Assembly: GCF_036173125.1 (NCBI RefSeq)
Contig: NZ_CP108054.1
Coordinates: 2,542,001 to 2,606,000 of the forward strand
Reading direction: 5' to 3'
DNA length: 64,000 bases
Origin: Streptomyces sp. NBC_00286
GTDB taxonomy: Bacteria > Actinomycetota > Actinomycetes > Streptomycetales > Streptomycetaceae
Each line of letters starts with the position of its first letter. The first letter of the stretch is position 1. Of this stretch, positions 8,062 to 16,119 are shown in pieces. Position numbers and translations under genes: made by a program. The notes beneath the pieces were generated by a model, which searched no databases, was not told the origin of the DNA, and was given only the letters and a program-made list of their open reading frames with translations.

Positions 8062-8346
8062 TCATTTCCGCTGTTCAGCAGGGCCTCTCAGGGGCACCCG
8101 GCCGTAGGGCTCTCTGCACGATCTCACGGCATCCCACTTGGCCCGGCCGAGCAGATGCTGCACGCCGTCCGGGGTGGCCTCCCCGACCCACTCGGCGATG
8201 CTCCAGCAGTCCTTGCGCGGCAGGTCCGACAGCAACCCCATCACCAAGTCCCTTACCCGGCGCCGGGGTTCGACCCGCGCGAACCGGCCCGCTGTCCGGG
8301 ACATCAGAACCTCGAACGCCTCCTGCCTGCGGGCAGGGTGTGCCAT
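8062..8346 (-). pseudogene. IS701-type transposase N-terminal fragment
   Basis: The minus-strand frame contains FARVEPRRRVRDLVMGLLSD, then LPRKDCWSIAEWVGEATPDG, then VQHLLGRAKWDAV. This is the conserved N-terminal region of IS701-family (IS4-like DDE) transposases. The similarity stops near 8150; the roughly 300 residues carrying the catalytic triad are absent. It is a dead fragment. Confidence 0.7.
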
Positions 8347-8524
8347 CAGTGGCTTATATCCGCGAAGACCCCGCGGAAGGAGCTACACGTCGGCGCACGT
8401 CGATCGAGGCAGCTGACAGATCCCGTGCTTGAGAGCCCGAGTGATTGAAAGGGCGCTGAAGCACCCCGTGACCGGGGCTACGGCCAGCCGGGGCGCCCGC
8501 CGGTCCCCCTCGGTACGAGCAGCG

Positions 8525-8797
8525 TTACCCCGCGACGACGGTCATCCGGTCGCCGATCTCGCGTGCCGTGTCCAGTACCTTCTGGGCGATCCCCGCCTCA
8601 GCCTCCGGGTAGACCCGGGAGGCGAAGGCGGCCACGCTCACCGCCGCCACCACATGCCCGTTGCCGTCCCGGATCGGCGCTGCGATGCTCACCACGTCAG
8701 GGTCCGGCTCGCCGCGGGTGACCGAGTAGCCGAGGCGGCGGATCCGGCCCAGGCGTTCCATCAGCGCGTCGACGTCGGTGAACGGAGTGGCCCCGCC
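8525..8797 (-). pseudogene. IclR-family regulator, C-terminal fragment
   Basis: On the minus strand, from about 8797, the frame reads ATPFTDVDALMERLGRIRRL, then GYSVTRGEPDPDVVSIAAPI, then RDGNGHVVAAVSVAAFASRV, ending at 8525. This is the end of an IclR effector-binding domain (the GYA.N.GE.....SVAAPI region). The N-terminal winged-helix domain is missing, and the fragment stops where the MFS gene begins at 8798. A deletion or insertion therefore joined the two. Confidence 0.7.
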
Positions 8798-10300
8798 ATG
8801 TCGTTATCCACCGGCGAACCCACCAGCATTCCGCACGAGTCAGGACCTTCGTCCCCGCGGTCCTCGCGGCGGTGGTGGGCGCTGGCCGTGATCGCTCTGG
8901 CCCAGCTGATGATCATGCTGGACGCCACCATCGTGAACATCGCGCTGCCGTCCGCACAGGCCGACCTGGGCTTCTCCGACAACGACAGGCAGTGGATCGT
9001 CACCGCCTACGCACTCACCTTCGGCAGCTTGCTGCTGATCGGGGGGCGTATCGCCGATCTCTTCGGCCGCAAGGAGACCTTCCTCGCGGGTGTCGTCGGT
9101 TTCGCCGCCGCCTCGGTGCTCGGCGGAGCCGCCGGCAACTTCGAACTCCTGGTGCTGGCCAGAGCGCTCCAGGGTGTCTCGGGTGCCCTGTTGGCGCCGG
9201 CGGCTCTCTCTCTGCTGACGACCATCTTCACCGACGTCAAGGAACGGGGCCGGGCCTTCGCGATCTTCGGTGCCATCGCGGGCGCCGGCGGGGCGCTCGG
9301 CAATCTGCTCGGCGGCGTGCTGACCGAGTACCTCAACTGGCGTTGGACCCTCTACATCAACCTGGCGTTCGCGGCGGCGGCGTTCCTGGGCGGTCTGCTG
9401 CTGATCGAGCGTCAGCCCCGGGCGGCCCAACGCGCCAAGCTCGACGTCCCCGGCGCGGTGCTGGTCACCCTGGGACTCTTCGGCCTGGTGTACGGGTTCT
9501 CCAACGCCGAGTCGCACGGGTGGGGTTCTCCCGCCAGCTGGGGTCTGCTGGTCGGGGGTCTCGCCCTGCTCGCCCTCTTCACGTACTGGCAGTCGACGAC
9601 GGACCGGCCGCTGCTACCCCTGCGCATCCTCCTCGACAGGGACCGGGGAGCCTCGCAGATCGCCATTCTGGTCGCCACCGGAGGCATGTACGCGGTCGCG
9701 TTGTTCCTCGCCTACTACATGCAGCAGACGCTCAAGTACACCCCGGTCGAGGCGGGGCTCGCCTTCCTGCCCATCCCGGTCGCCCTGGTCGTTGCCTCCG
9801 GCCTGGCCGTGGGGGTCCTAATGCCCCGGGTGGGGCCGAAGATCGTGATTCCCCTCGGGATGGCGCTGCTGGGCGTGGGCATGGTCTGGTTCACCCGCCT
9901 GGAGCTGGACAGCACTTACGTCGGAGGCATTCTGCCGCCGCTGGTCGTCCTGGGCCTCGGTCTCGGCATGGTCTATGCGCCGGCGATCGACCTGGCCACC
10001 TACCGGGTGCACGAGGACGACTCCGGTGTGGCCTCTGCGGCGGTCAACACCACGCAGCAGATCGGTGGTTCGCTGGGGATCGCCATCCTCAACACGCTCG
10101 CGGCGAGCGCCGCGGGCAGCTATCTCAGCAGCCGGCAGGCCACGCCCGAGGTGGTCGCCGAGGCGGCGTTGCACAGCTACTCCACCGCGTACTGGTGGGC
10201 AGCCGGCCTCGCAGCCGTCGGCCTCGTCGTGACCTTCCTGCTGTACCGCCCCGGCGTTCGGGAAAAGTCCCCCGACGCGGCGAAGACCGTCGCCATGTGA
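8798..10300 (+). CDS. MFS drug-efflux transporter, DHA2 (EmrB/QacA) family
   Basis: Inner-membrane proton antiporter expected to export drugs or metabolites; 500 aa and about 14 membrane helices. The signature ALAQLMIMLDATIVNIALP in TM1 and LGGVLTEYLNWRWTLYIN (motif C/D region) are typical of DHA2 proteins, and GGRIADLFGRKETFL is the loop-2/3 motif A. The ATG at 8798 is the natural start because the signature begins about 35 residues later. A truncated IclR gene ends immediately upstream on the other strand, so an original regulator may be lost. It is paralogous to the gene at 56452. A strong hairpin terminator follows. Confidence 0.88.
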   Translation: MSLSTGEPTSIPHESGPSSPRSSRRWWALAVIALAQLMIMLDATIVNIALPSAQADLGFSDNDRQWIVTAYALTFGSLLLIGGRIADLFGRKETFLAGVVGFAAASVLGGAAGNFELLVLARALQGVSGALLAPAALSLLTTIFTDVKERGRAFAIFGAIAGAGGALGNLLGGVLTEYLNWRWTLYINLAFAAAAFLGGLLLIERQPRAAQRAKLDVPGAVLVTLGLFGLVYGFSNAESHGWGSPASWGLLVGGLALLALFTYWQSTTDRPLLPLRILLDRDRGASQIAILVATGGMYAVALFLAYYMQQTLKYTPVEAGLAFLPIPVALVVASGLAVGVLMPRVGPKIVIPLGMALLGVGMVWFTRLELDSTYVGGILPPLVVLGLGLGMVYAPAIDLATYRVHEDDSGVASAAVNTTQQIGGSLGIAILNTLAASAAGSYLSSRQATPEVVAEAALHSYSTAYWWAAGLAAVGLVVTFLLYRPGVREKSPDAAKTVAM

Positions 10301-10338
10301 CGACCTGCTCCACGAAATCCTCTCCATCCTCGAACAGG

Positions 10339-10400
10339 AAGCAGCCCCCCGGGGGGCCGTCGCACACCCGCGCTGACGGTCACGCCTCGGGGGGCTGCTT
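10339..10400 (+). terminator. hairpin terminator after MFS gene
   Basis: AAGCAGCCCCCCG (10339-10351) is perfectly complementary to CGGGGGGCTGCTT (10388-10400) across a 36-nt loop, 38 bp past the MFS stop. The loop is long, but the stem is strong and no gene overlaps it. Confidence 0.6.
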
Positions 10401-10444
10401 GGTCGGGCGACCCTTTCCGCGGCCACCGCAGAAAACGAGCACCC

Positions 10445-11788
10445 GTGACCAAGGACGTCATCGCCCTCACCCCGAAGATGCCCGACATCCACACCGTGCT
10501 CGCCGGGCTCCTCGCAGGTGGCCCCGACCTGGGCATCAACACCCTCGCCGAGGGAGCCGTCGTCCAGCTCTGCTCCCCGGGCGGACGCCCCCTGCTCTCC
10601 GTCGAAGCACCCCTTCTGGTCCAGGTCCCCGGCGAGGCCGCCCGTCTGCTCGGCAACGAAGTCTCCGTTCCCGAGGGCCCGTTCTGGTGGACCGAAGCCC
10701 GCGCCTCCACCGCCGTCGCAGAAGGCGAGCAACTCGCCGGCTCCTTTGCCGGACGCCTGGCCGCCGTCCTGGGCGGCACCGTCTGGCCCCCGCGGGCCGC
10801 CCACACCCACGTCGTCCCCCTCACCCCCGAAACCGCCACCGCCGCCCCCTCACCCGACGCGGCACCACCGGCCGTCGACGCTCTTACCGACCAGGCCGCG
10901 GTCGTCATCCAGGACCGCCCCCTCATCGCCATGACCAGCTGGCTGGCCGACGCCCTGCCCACCCGCACCGCCCTGCACGGCCACCCCAACCGCTGGGTCA
11001 TCCAAGACCCCGACCACGGCTACTACGACGGTCTCTCCGGCGCCCAGCTCCACTGGCAAGACGGCGCCTTCGCCCCCACCCGCGACGAGAACGGCACGGC
11101 CTCCACCGACAAGGCCTTCGCCCCGGCGTCCGACAGCGGCGAACGCCAGCTGATCCTCTCCCTGCGCACCCGGCACCCCGCCGACCAAGACCTCACCCTC
11201 GGCCACGCTCTGGAAACCGCCTGGCAGCACCTCACCGGCACCCCACCCGCCGACTGGAGCACCGCCGAACCCGTCAACCTCCCCTGGAACACCCGCCAGC
11301 TGACCGACCTCGCCCGCAGCCGCGCACCCCAGCCCACCTGGCTGATCGCCGTCGGCCACCCCGACCGCCCCGCCCTCGCCACCCTCCGCATCACCCGCAC
11401 CCCCGCCGGAGTCGAGGAAGACATCACCCTGACCCTCGGCTACGGCAAGGACGAGACCGCCCCCCTGGACGCGATCGCACCGCTCGCCGAGACCCTCACC
11501 GCCCAGCACGGCCTCACCACCATGCTGACCTCGCTCCGGACCGCCCGCCGCGACCTGACCGTTCCCCCGCATTTCGAGACCCCGCCCATCCCCGTCTCGT
11601 TCACGCTGGGCTCGGACGCGGTCAGCGACATCGGCCTCGCCCACGCCCGCCGCCCACCCCTCAACCTCACCCCCGTCCAACTCGGCGCCGCAGCCGCACC
11701 CGCCCTCCACTACCCACTCGGCGACGGCATCGACCCCCGCACCTGGAGCACCCTCCAACAGCTCACCCAGCACCTGAAGCAGACATAA
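10445..11788 (+). CDS. DUF6177 family protein
   Basis: Soluble protein of 447 aa with the conserved opening TKDVIALTPKMPDIHTVLAG and later LLSVEAPLLVQVPGEAARLL and PFWWTEARASTAV, which I recognise as the DUF6177 family of streptomycetes. There is no signal peptide or membrane span. I recall relatives near type VII secretion or WXG100-type genes; none is visible here, so the gene seems isolated. The start is GTG 10445. Third positions are rich in C (ACC, GCC), even more than in neighbouring genes. The function is unknown. Confidence 0.75.
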   Translation: MTKDVIALTPKMPDIHTVLAGLLAGGPDLGINTLAEGAVVQLCSPGGRPLLSVEAPLLVQVPGEAARLLGNEVSVPEGPFWWTEARASTAVAEGEQLAGSFAGRLAAVLGGTVWPPRAAHTHVVPLTPETATAAPSPDAAPPAVDALTDQAAVVIQDRPLIAMTSWLADALPTRTALHGHPNRWVIQDPDHGYYDGLSGAQLHWQDGAFAPTRDENGTASTDKAFAPASDSGERQLILSLRTRHPADQDLTLGHALETAWQHLTGTPPADWSTAEPVNLPWNTRQLTDLARSRAPQPTWLIAVGHPDRPALATLRITRTPAGVEEDITLTLGYGKDETAPLDAIAPLAETLTAQHGLTTMLTSLRTARRDLTVPPHFETPPIPVSFTLGSDAVSDIGLAHARRPPLNLTPVQLGAAAAPALHYPLGDGIDPRTWSTLQQLTQHLKQT

Positions 11789-12482
11789 CAGGCCCAGACC
11801 TGGACGCTTGGTCGCGCAGCCGCCACGATGCGACTGGGCGACCGCCAGGAAATACGCCTCGTACCTCAGCCGACCGATGACCGAGTTCGTTCGTACTCCA
11901 GTTGCTGCCCCATGGTGGGCAGGGTCGGTTTTCAGGCTGCGAGCGACCATGCCGGCCTCGCACCGCTGCCGCAGCAGCCTCATATCGCACCCCGGGCCGC
12001 TGGCCCACCACCTGTGGTTCCGAAACGTGGGGCCGCCCTATCCCCAGGTCGCGCACCGAATCCACGAGGCACTGCTCGGCCGTCCGGATCGTTTCCTCGA
12101 TCAGCCGACCGCCTCGCGCGGGCGGCGCGCCCGCGTCCACCGCGATGCATTCCGCGATCCCCTTCATCACGGCCGCGCCCGTGAGGTACCACGAGGTTCG
12201 AGCCGGCCCTGTCCGAAGGAAAGAGGAGGCTCGACACACCGGGGTTGCGGCAGAAACCGACTACAGCGAAGTTCGAACGCCTGTGGAAAACGCTCGCCTG
12301 GCGACGGCCCTGAGCGTTCCGACAGCGCCCACTGCGGGCAGCTCGGAGTAGATGGCAGGGGCCGCCTTTCAGCGGGGGTGCGGTCCGGCGGACCGGGTGC
12401 ACGACGCCGAGCACTGTGGTGTTCTGGAAGAGTCCGAGGGTCCAGCTCGGGGTGGGCCACCGCACTTACGGAGCCACTGGAC
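11789..12482. other. 694-bp stretch without a recognisable gene
   Basis: Open frames cross this stretch on both strands, but none shows a recognisable family, RBS or conserved motif. The minus-strand frame 11763-12239 has some protein-like composition (GGRLIEETIRTAEQCLVDSV) that I cannot assign. It probably holds decayed sequence plus the promoter of the secreted-protein gene at 12483. Confidence 0.4.
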
Positions 12483-13799
12483 ATGACACGGAGCGTCTGC
12501 CGAAGCATCGCCCTCGCCGCGGCTCTGGTGGTGCCTGCCGGGCTTTCCGTGAGCCTGCCGTCCGCAGCTGCCGTCGCAGCGACATGCCCGGTGCACTTCC
12601 TTGGTCTGCACGGCTTGAATGAGGAGAGCGATCTGCACTCTCCGCCCATCAACGCGACCTGGAAGACGTTCGAGTCCGCGGTCGCCGCGAAGGCGGACCA
12701 ACCGAAGCGGGATCCTATCTGCGGGACCGGATACCGCGCCGGGACACTGGACCTCACGCGCCGGACCGTGGATGCGCTGAACGTGAAGTGCCCCGGCTCC
12801 CCCCACTGTTACTCCGGCCAGTCCACCACGCAGGGCGGGCAGTTCCTGGCCTCCAGAGTCAACACCGACTGGACCAACCGCACTTACCATTTGACCTGTG
12901 ACGACATCGTCAGCAAGGCGGCGCCTGTCACAGTGCGCAACGGCAAAGGCACCGCGAGAGGCAGCGGTATCGGGGACTATGAGCGCTGGCAGGTGCAGAT
13001 TCAGCGAATCACCCGGGGCACCGTGCCGCGCCTTGGTGATGTGACCGCCGTGCTGTTCTCTTGCAGCCCCCAGCCGAGCAACTTCAGCCTCCAAGAGCTG
13101 CGCGTCTACCGCACGACCGACGGCAGGGAAGTCGGCCGCACACCAACGTTCCAGGTCGCCGAACTTCCCCCGCAGTACCAACCGGACACCGTGAGGATCA
13201 TCCGCGGACTCCTCCTCACAGACGTCAAGTTCTACGGATCGGGCGACACCCATGCCACCGGCCCGTCGATACTCCGACACGTCACCTGGCGCTGGGACGG
13301 CAGCCAATTCGTCAAGCAATCCGAGATCGACGCCGGGAAGCCCAAGCGGACCGATCTGAGCACACATCGCGTTACCGTCAACGGAATTGGCCCGCTGCGG
13401 TTGGGCATGAGCCGCAGTGAGGCCGAGCAGGCGATCGGAGCCCGCATCCCCGAAGGTCCGGGCGGCCCAGACTGCAAGGACCTGTCCATCGAAGGCGGTC
13501 CGGACGGACTGCTGCTGCGTTTCAGCAACGACGACCGCCTCGTCGCGGTCTATGTCCTCTCACCCTCGTCAATCTCGACCGCATCGGGAATCCACCGGGG
13601 CAGCACACGAGCCGAGATACTGGCGACATACGCCGGTGAAATCCAGGAGCCATCCACGGACGAACTCGTCTTCACCCCGAGCGGAGCACAGTTCCAAGGA
13701 AAGGTCATCACCTTTGCCATGGACGACAACGGTGAGGTAGACCGCTTCATAGCCGGGGAAGAGGAGTTCGCTGTTCCCCTGCCCTGCGGTAGCGATTGA
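12483..13799 (+). CDS. secreted protein of unknown function, two-part architecture
   Basis: The 438-aa protein begins with a clear Sec signal peptide (SIALAAALVVPAGLSVSLPS) ending near AAAVAA, then CPVHFLGLHGLNEES. The first part (about 35-290) contains several Cys and ends with ILRHVTWRWDGSQFVKQ. The last 120 residues start VNGIGPLRLGMSRSEAEQAI and look like a separate small domain; the RLGMSRSEAEQ motif recurs at the C-terminus of other Streptomyces secreted proteins. GGAG lies about 10 bases before ATG 12483. The start of the mature part vaguely recalls the cutinase/esterase opening, but no catalytic Ser motif follows, so no enzyme is claimed. Confidence 0.7.
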   Translation: MTRSVCRSIALAAALVVPAGLSVSLPSAAAVAATCPVHFLGLHGLNEESDLHSPPINATWKTFESAVAAKADQPKRDPICGTGYRAGTLDLTRRTVDALNVKCPGSPHCYSGQSTTQGGQFLASRVNTDWTNRTYHLTCDDIVSKAAPVTVRNGKGTARGSGIGDYERWQVQIQRITRGTVPRLGDVTAVLFSCSPQPSNFSLQELRVYRTTDGREVGRTPTFQVAELPPQYQPDTVRIIRGLLLTDVKFYGSGDTHATGPSILRHVTWRWDGSQFVKQSEIDAGKPKRTDLSTHRVTVNGIGPLRLGMSRSEAEQAIGARIPEGPGGPDCKDLSIEGGPDGLLLRFSNDDRLVAVYVLSPSSISTASGIHRGSTRAEILATYAGEIQEPSTDELVFTPSGAQFQGKVITFAMDDNGEVDRFIAGEEEFAVPLPCGSD

Positions 13800-14273
13800 G
13801 ACCGCCGTGTCAGCGCTTCCCCGGGTGCCCTCGCCCCGGGCGCCCGCGTGAGTTGACCAGAGTCACAGAAGCGTTGTCAGTCGTCAGAGGGTCAGCGTTC
13901 GGCCGTCGTCGAAAGTCGTCGCGTCGGGAGAATGAAACTGGCGACCTCGCGTAATCGGCTGTCGCGTTTCCCTCGGTGTGAGGCCTCTTGACCACTGTCT
14001 GTGGTCGCGCTGACGCTGGCGGACATGGGAGCGAGAGGCCGTCACCAGGGCGTAGCCGCTCCTGGCAGTTGGCCGTCCCCAGGGCGGGACGGAACGCCGG
14101 GTGTGGCATCGGAGCACTCCAGAAAGTCGCTGATTCTACAACCCTTTTTCACGGCTTCCAGCTATGGAACATGCTGCTCAGTAACTATGAACCTGTCGTT
14201 GTGCTGAGATGCAATTGGCAAAGCTGAAGAGCATCGTGGATAGAAAGACAGATCTCTTCTGGAGGGCTCGATC
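13800..14273. other. 474-bp gap with a three-hairpin cluster (13982-14092)
   Basis: No coding region is recognised. Between 13982 and 14092 three perfect stems lie in series: GGCCTCT/AGAGGCC (13982-13988 with 14034-14040) enclosing GACCAC/GTGGTC (13990-13995 with 14001-14006); CCAGG/CCTGG (14045-14049 with 14061-14065); and CCGTCCC/GGGACGG (14073-14079 with 14086-14092). A T-run (TTTTT) occurs near 14145. This could be a small structured RNA or the end of a decayed insertion sequence. Confidence 0.4.
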
Positions 14274-14876
14274 ATGCGACGTCAACTTACCGTTGCGGCC
14301 ATAGTTGTCCCCCTCGCCCTTGCTGGCAGCGCGGCCGTCTCCGCATCGCCAGGCAATCTGCAGGCGACCACGGACACGCTCGCCATGACACGGATCGAAG
14401 GCTCATCGGCTACCCCCCACCAGCCACAACAGCAGGCAACGACGCTCGACGAACTCCTCGACCGCAGTGCCCTGCAGCGGGAGCGGGCCGCTACTGCCAC
14501 TGGGCAGATCGACCGATGCGAGAGCCTTACTGCAGCCCGTCAGAACCTCCTGGATGTAGCGGCCGACCGGGAGGATCTCGTGGACGATCTCAATCAAACA
14601 GATCTATCCGATCTGCCGAACAATGAAACCTTGAGGGTTGACCTGGAAGACGCATGGGACGCGTCAGCAGATTCCGACCGCAATTACGCGGACTGGGCAC
14701 GAGAAGCACAGGACGAAGGGTGTCCGCGTGGTGGGCCAGCACCGCGTACCGAAGCTCACCGAGCCGCACAGTTCACTGACGAGTTGGCCACCGAGAGCAA
14801 AGAAGCATTTGTAGAGTTGTGGAATCCGATTGCTTCCAGCTACGGCCTTGCGGAGCGTAGCGATCGCGAAATTTGA
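14274..14876 (+). CDS. secreted helical protein of unknown function
   Basis: The 200-aa protein has a signal peptide (MRRQLTVAAIVVPLALAGSA with an AVSA cleavage region), a Gln-rich stretch (PHQPQQQ) and a largely helical, acidic body. Its end, FVELWNPIASSYGL, resembles a conserved C-terminal motif (FVALWNPIA) that I recall from other Streptomyces secreted proteins. GGAGGG sits just before ATG 14274. No enzymatic motif is visible. The neighbour at 12483 is also secreted, but they are separated by a 474-bp gap and are not obviously an operon. Confidence 0.7.
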   Translation: MRRQLTVAAIVVPLALAGSAAVSASPGNLQATTDTLAMTRIEGSSATPHQPQQQATTLDELLDRSALQRERAATATGQIDRCESLTAARQNLLDVAADREDLVDDLNQTDLSDLPNNETLRVDLEDAWDASADSDRNYADWAREAQDEGCPRGGPAPRTEAHRAAQFTDELATESKEAFVELWNPIASSYGLAERSDREI

Positions 14877-15451
14877 GGACGTCTACACGGCCATCCATCC
14901 CGGACCGCCTGCGGGCGAAGCCCGACCTCCGCCCGCTGCCGACCCTTTCGGGCCGGTGTATGGCGCCGTACGTCCACGCGGACGCGCAGTTCCTGGCGCT
15001 GGCTGTCCGCGAGGACTGACAGTTCAGTCGGCGACAGGCCGCTCCCCGTGCCGGACGGGGCAGCCGCGTACGCCATCGACCGGGCGGGTGCCCAGTTCCT
15101 CCAGCCGGTAGCCGTTCGGGCAGCCCTTGATCTCCCAGTTCTGCCGCGCGTAGTGCGGGGCGCACCGTGGCGGCATCAGACGGACGGCGCGTCCGCGCAG
15201 CCGTACCGCGTGGCGGACAGGAGTGCCCCGACCACGGAGTGGCTGACGCGGGCCAGGGATCAGTCCGCCCGGTGGGGCCTCCAGGCGCTTGCGCATCACG
15301 CCCACGTCCACGGCCCACGCGGCCGCTTTCCTCCCCTGAGATCACCCCATACAGGTCTTGGGCAGACGTGCCGACGCCATCACAACTAGCGAATCTCCAC
15401 AGGTCAGAGGGGATGCGGAACGACCAGCCCTTGGTTGCTACTTCGGCCCAG

Positions 15452-15687
15452 GACTCGAATCTGCGGCCAACAGCCGAGCCACCTCATAGGTACAGCGTGG
15501 ACTCCACCAACGCGACAGCGCCCGTAAAGGCTTGGACCACTCACCGACCCACTCCCGGGTCGACCGGAACGAGCCTAGAGCGCCCCTCCACCATCACCGT
15601 GGCGCAAACATGCAGGTCAGCGGCTCGCGCACGACCGGCCATGTTCCGTGGCTCCCGCCAAGGGCTCGAACCTGCGGCCAACACCCG
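15452..15687 (-). repeat. two tRNA-3'-end-like direct repeats
   Basis: GACTCGAATCTGCGGCCAAC (15452-15471) and GGCTCGAACCTGCGGCCAAC (15663-15682) are near-identical copies 211 bp apart. On the minus strand each reads like the T-loop region of a tRNA (GGTTCGAGCC-type). No complete cloverleaf, anticodon arm or acceptor pairing can be built around either, so they may be remnants of tRNA attachment sites. Confidence 0.35.
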
Positions 15688-15908
15688 CTCGGGGTCCAGC
15701 GCTCGACCCCGAGCCACCGACCCACCCGCCACGACGGGCCGCACGCCGCCTCACCACCGGCCCCGGACGCCCCGCAGCAGGCCCGTCGGCTACGGATTCC
15801 GCGGCCGGACAGCATCCCATCCTGCTGACGAGCCGTCAGGCGGATGCAGCGCCGATCCAGCAGCGGTACGGATAACCAGGAATGATGACAGGTGACGATG
15901 TGTCAGAT

Positions 15909-15928
15909 GATCCAGCACGGATCCAGCA
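15909..15928. repeat. GATCCAGCA pair, 11-bp spacing, copy 3
   Basis: GATCCAGCA starts at 15909 and 15920. The surrounding sequence (GTGTC upstream) resembles the copy at 8007. A single GATCCAGCA precedes it at 15854. Confidence 0.55.
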
Positions 15929-16018
15929 TAGGGAACGGCAACGGGGCCACCCCCCGAAGGGACTGACCCCACCTGACCTGCATGTTTGCCAGATCGAAAA
16001 CGATCTGCTAACGCAGGC

Positions 16019-16038
16019 ACTAAACGTTGAAGCGGAAC
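16019..16038 (-). repeat. ychF 3'-end-like direct repeat, copy 2 (att-like)
   Basis: This is an exact 20-bp copy of 7940-7959. Here the likeness to YchF extends further: the minus strand reads Y-D-A-N-V-V-E-F-R-F-N-V-stop from about 16056 down to 16020, close to the D-G-D-V-V-E-F-R-F-N-V ending of actinobacterial YchF. A hairpin (CAGATCG/CGATCTG, 15990-16007) follows the stop. The rest of ychF is absent. Confidence 0.5.
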
Positions 16039-16119
16039 TCCACCACATTCGCGTCATACAGCAACAACCATGACCAGCACGACCGAAAACGTGTCCACTG
16101 ACGTCCCTCCGACAGGAAA

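Larger units (their letters stand above)
14877..16119. other. 1.2-kb stretch without a confident gene
   Basis: No family is recognised. A minus-strand frame 15024-15311 includes a protein-like segment (CAPHYARQNWEIKGCPNGYR) but lacks other support. The stretch also holds two tRNA-3'-end-like repeats (15452-15476, 15663-15687), an inverted 17-bp pair (15604-15620 against 15973-15989), GATCCAGCA copies (15854, 15909, 15920) and the second ychF-like tail (16019-16038). It is the junction between accessory and core DNA. Confidence 0.45.

Noticed and set aside
8872..11880. 1002-codon open frame on the plus strand
   Set aside because: It overlaps the MFS and DUF6177 genes in another frame and is extremely Arg/Pro-rich, as expected for a shadow frame.
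15024..15311. Small minus-strand protein gene
   Set aside because: One segment looks protein-like, but there is no RBS, no recognised family, and the surrounding DNA is repeat debris; kept only as a remark in the gap entry.
15440..15500. Complete tRNA gene
   Set aside because: Only a T-loop-like segment is present; acceptor and T stems do not pair and no anticodon arm fits.
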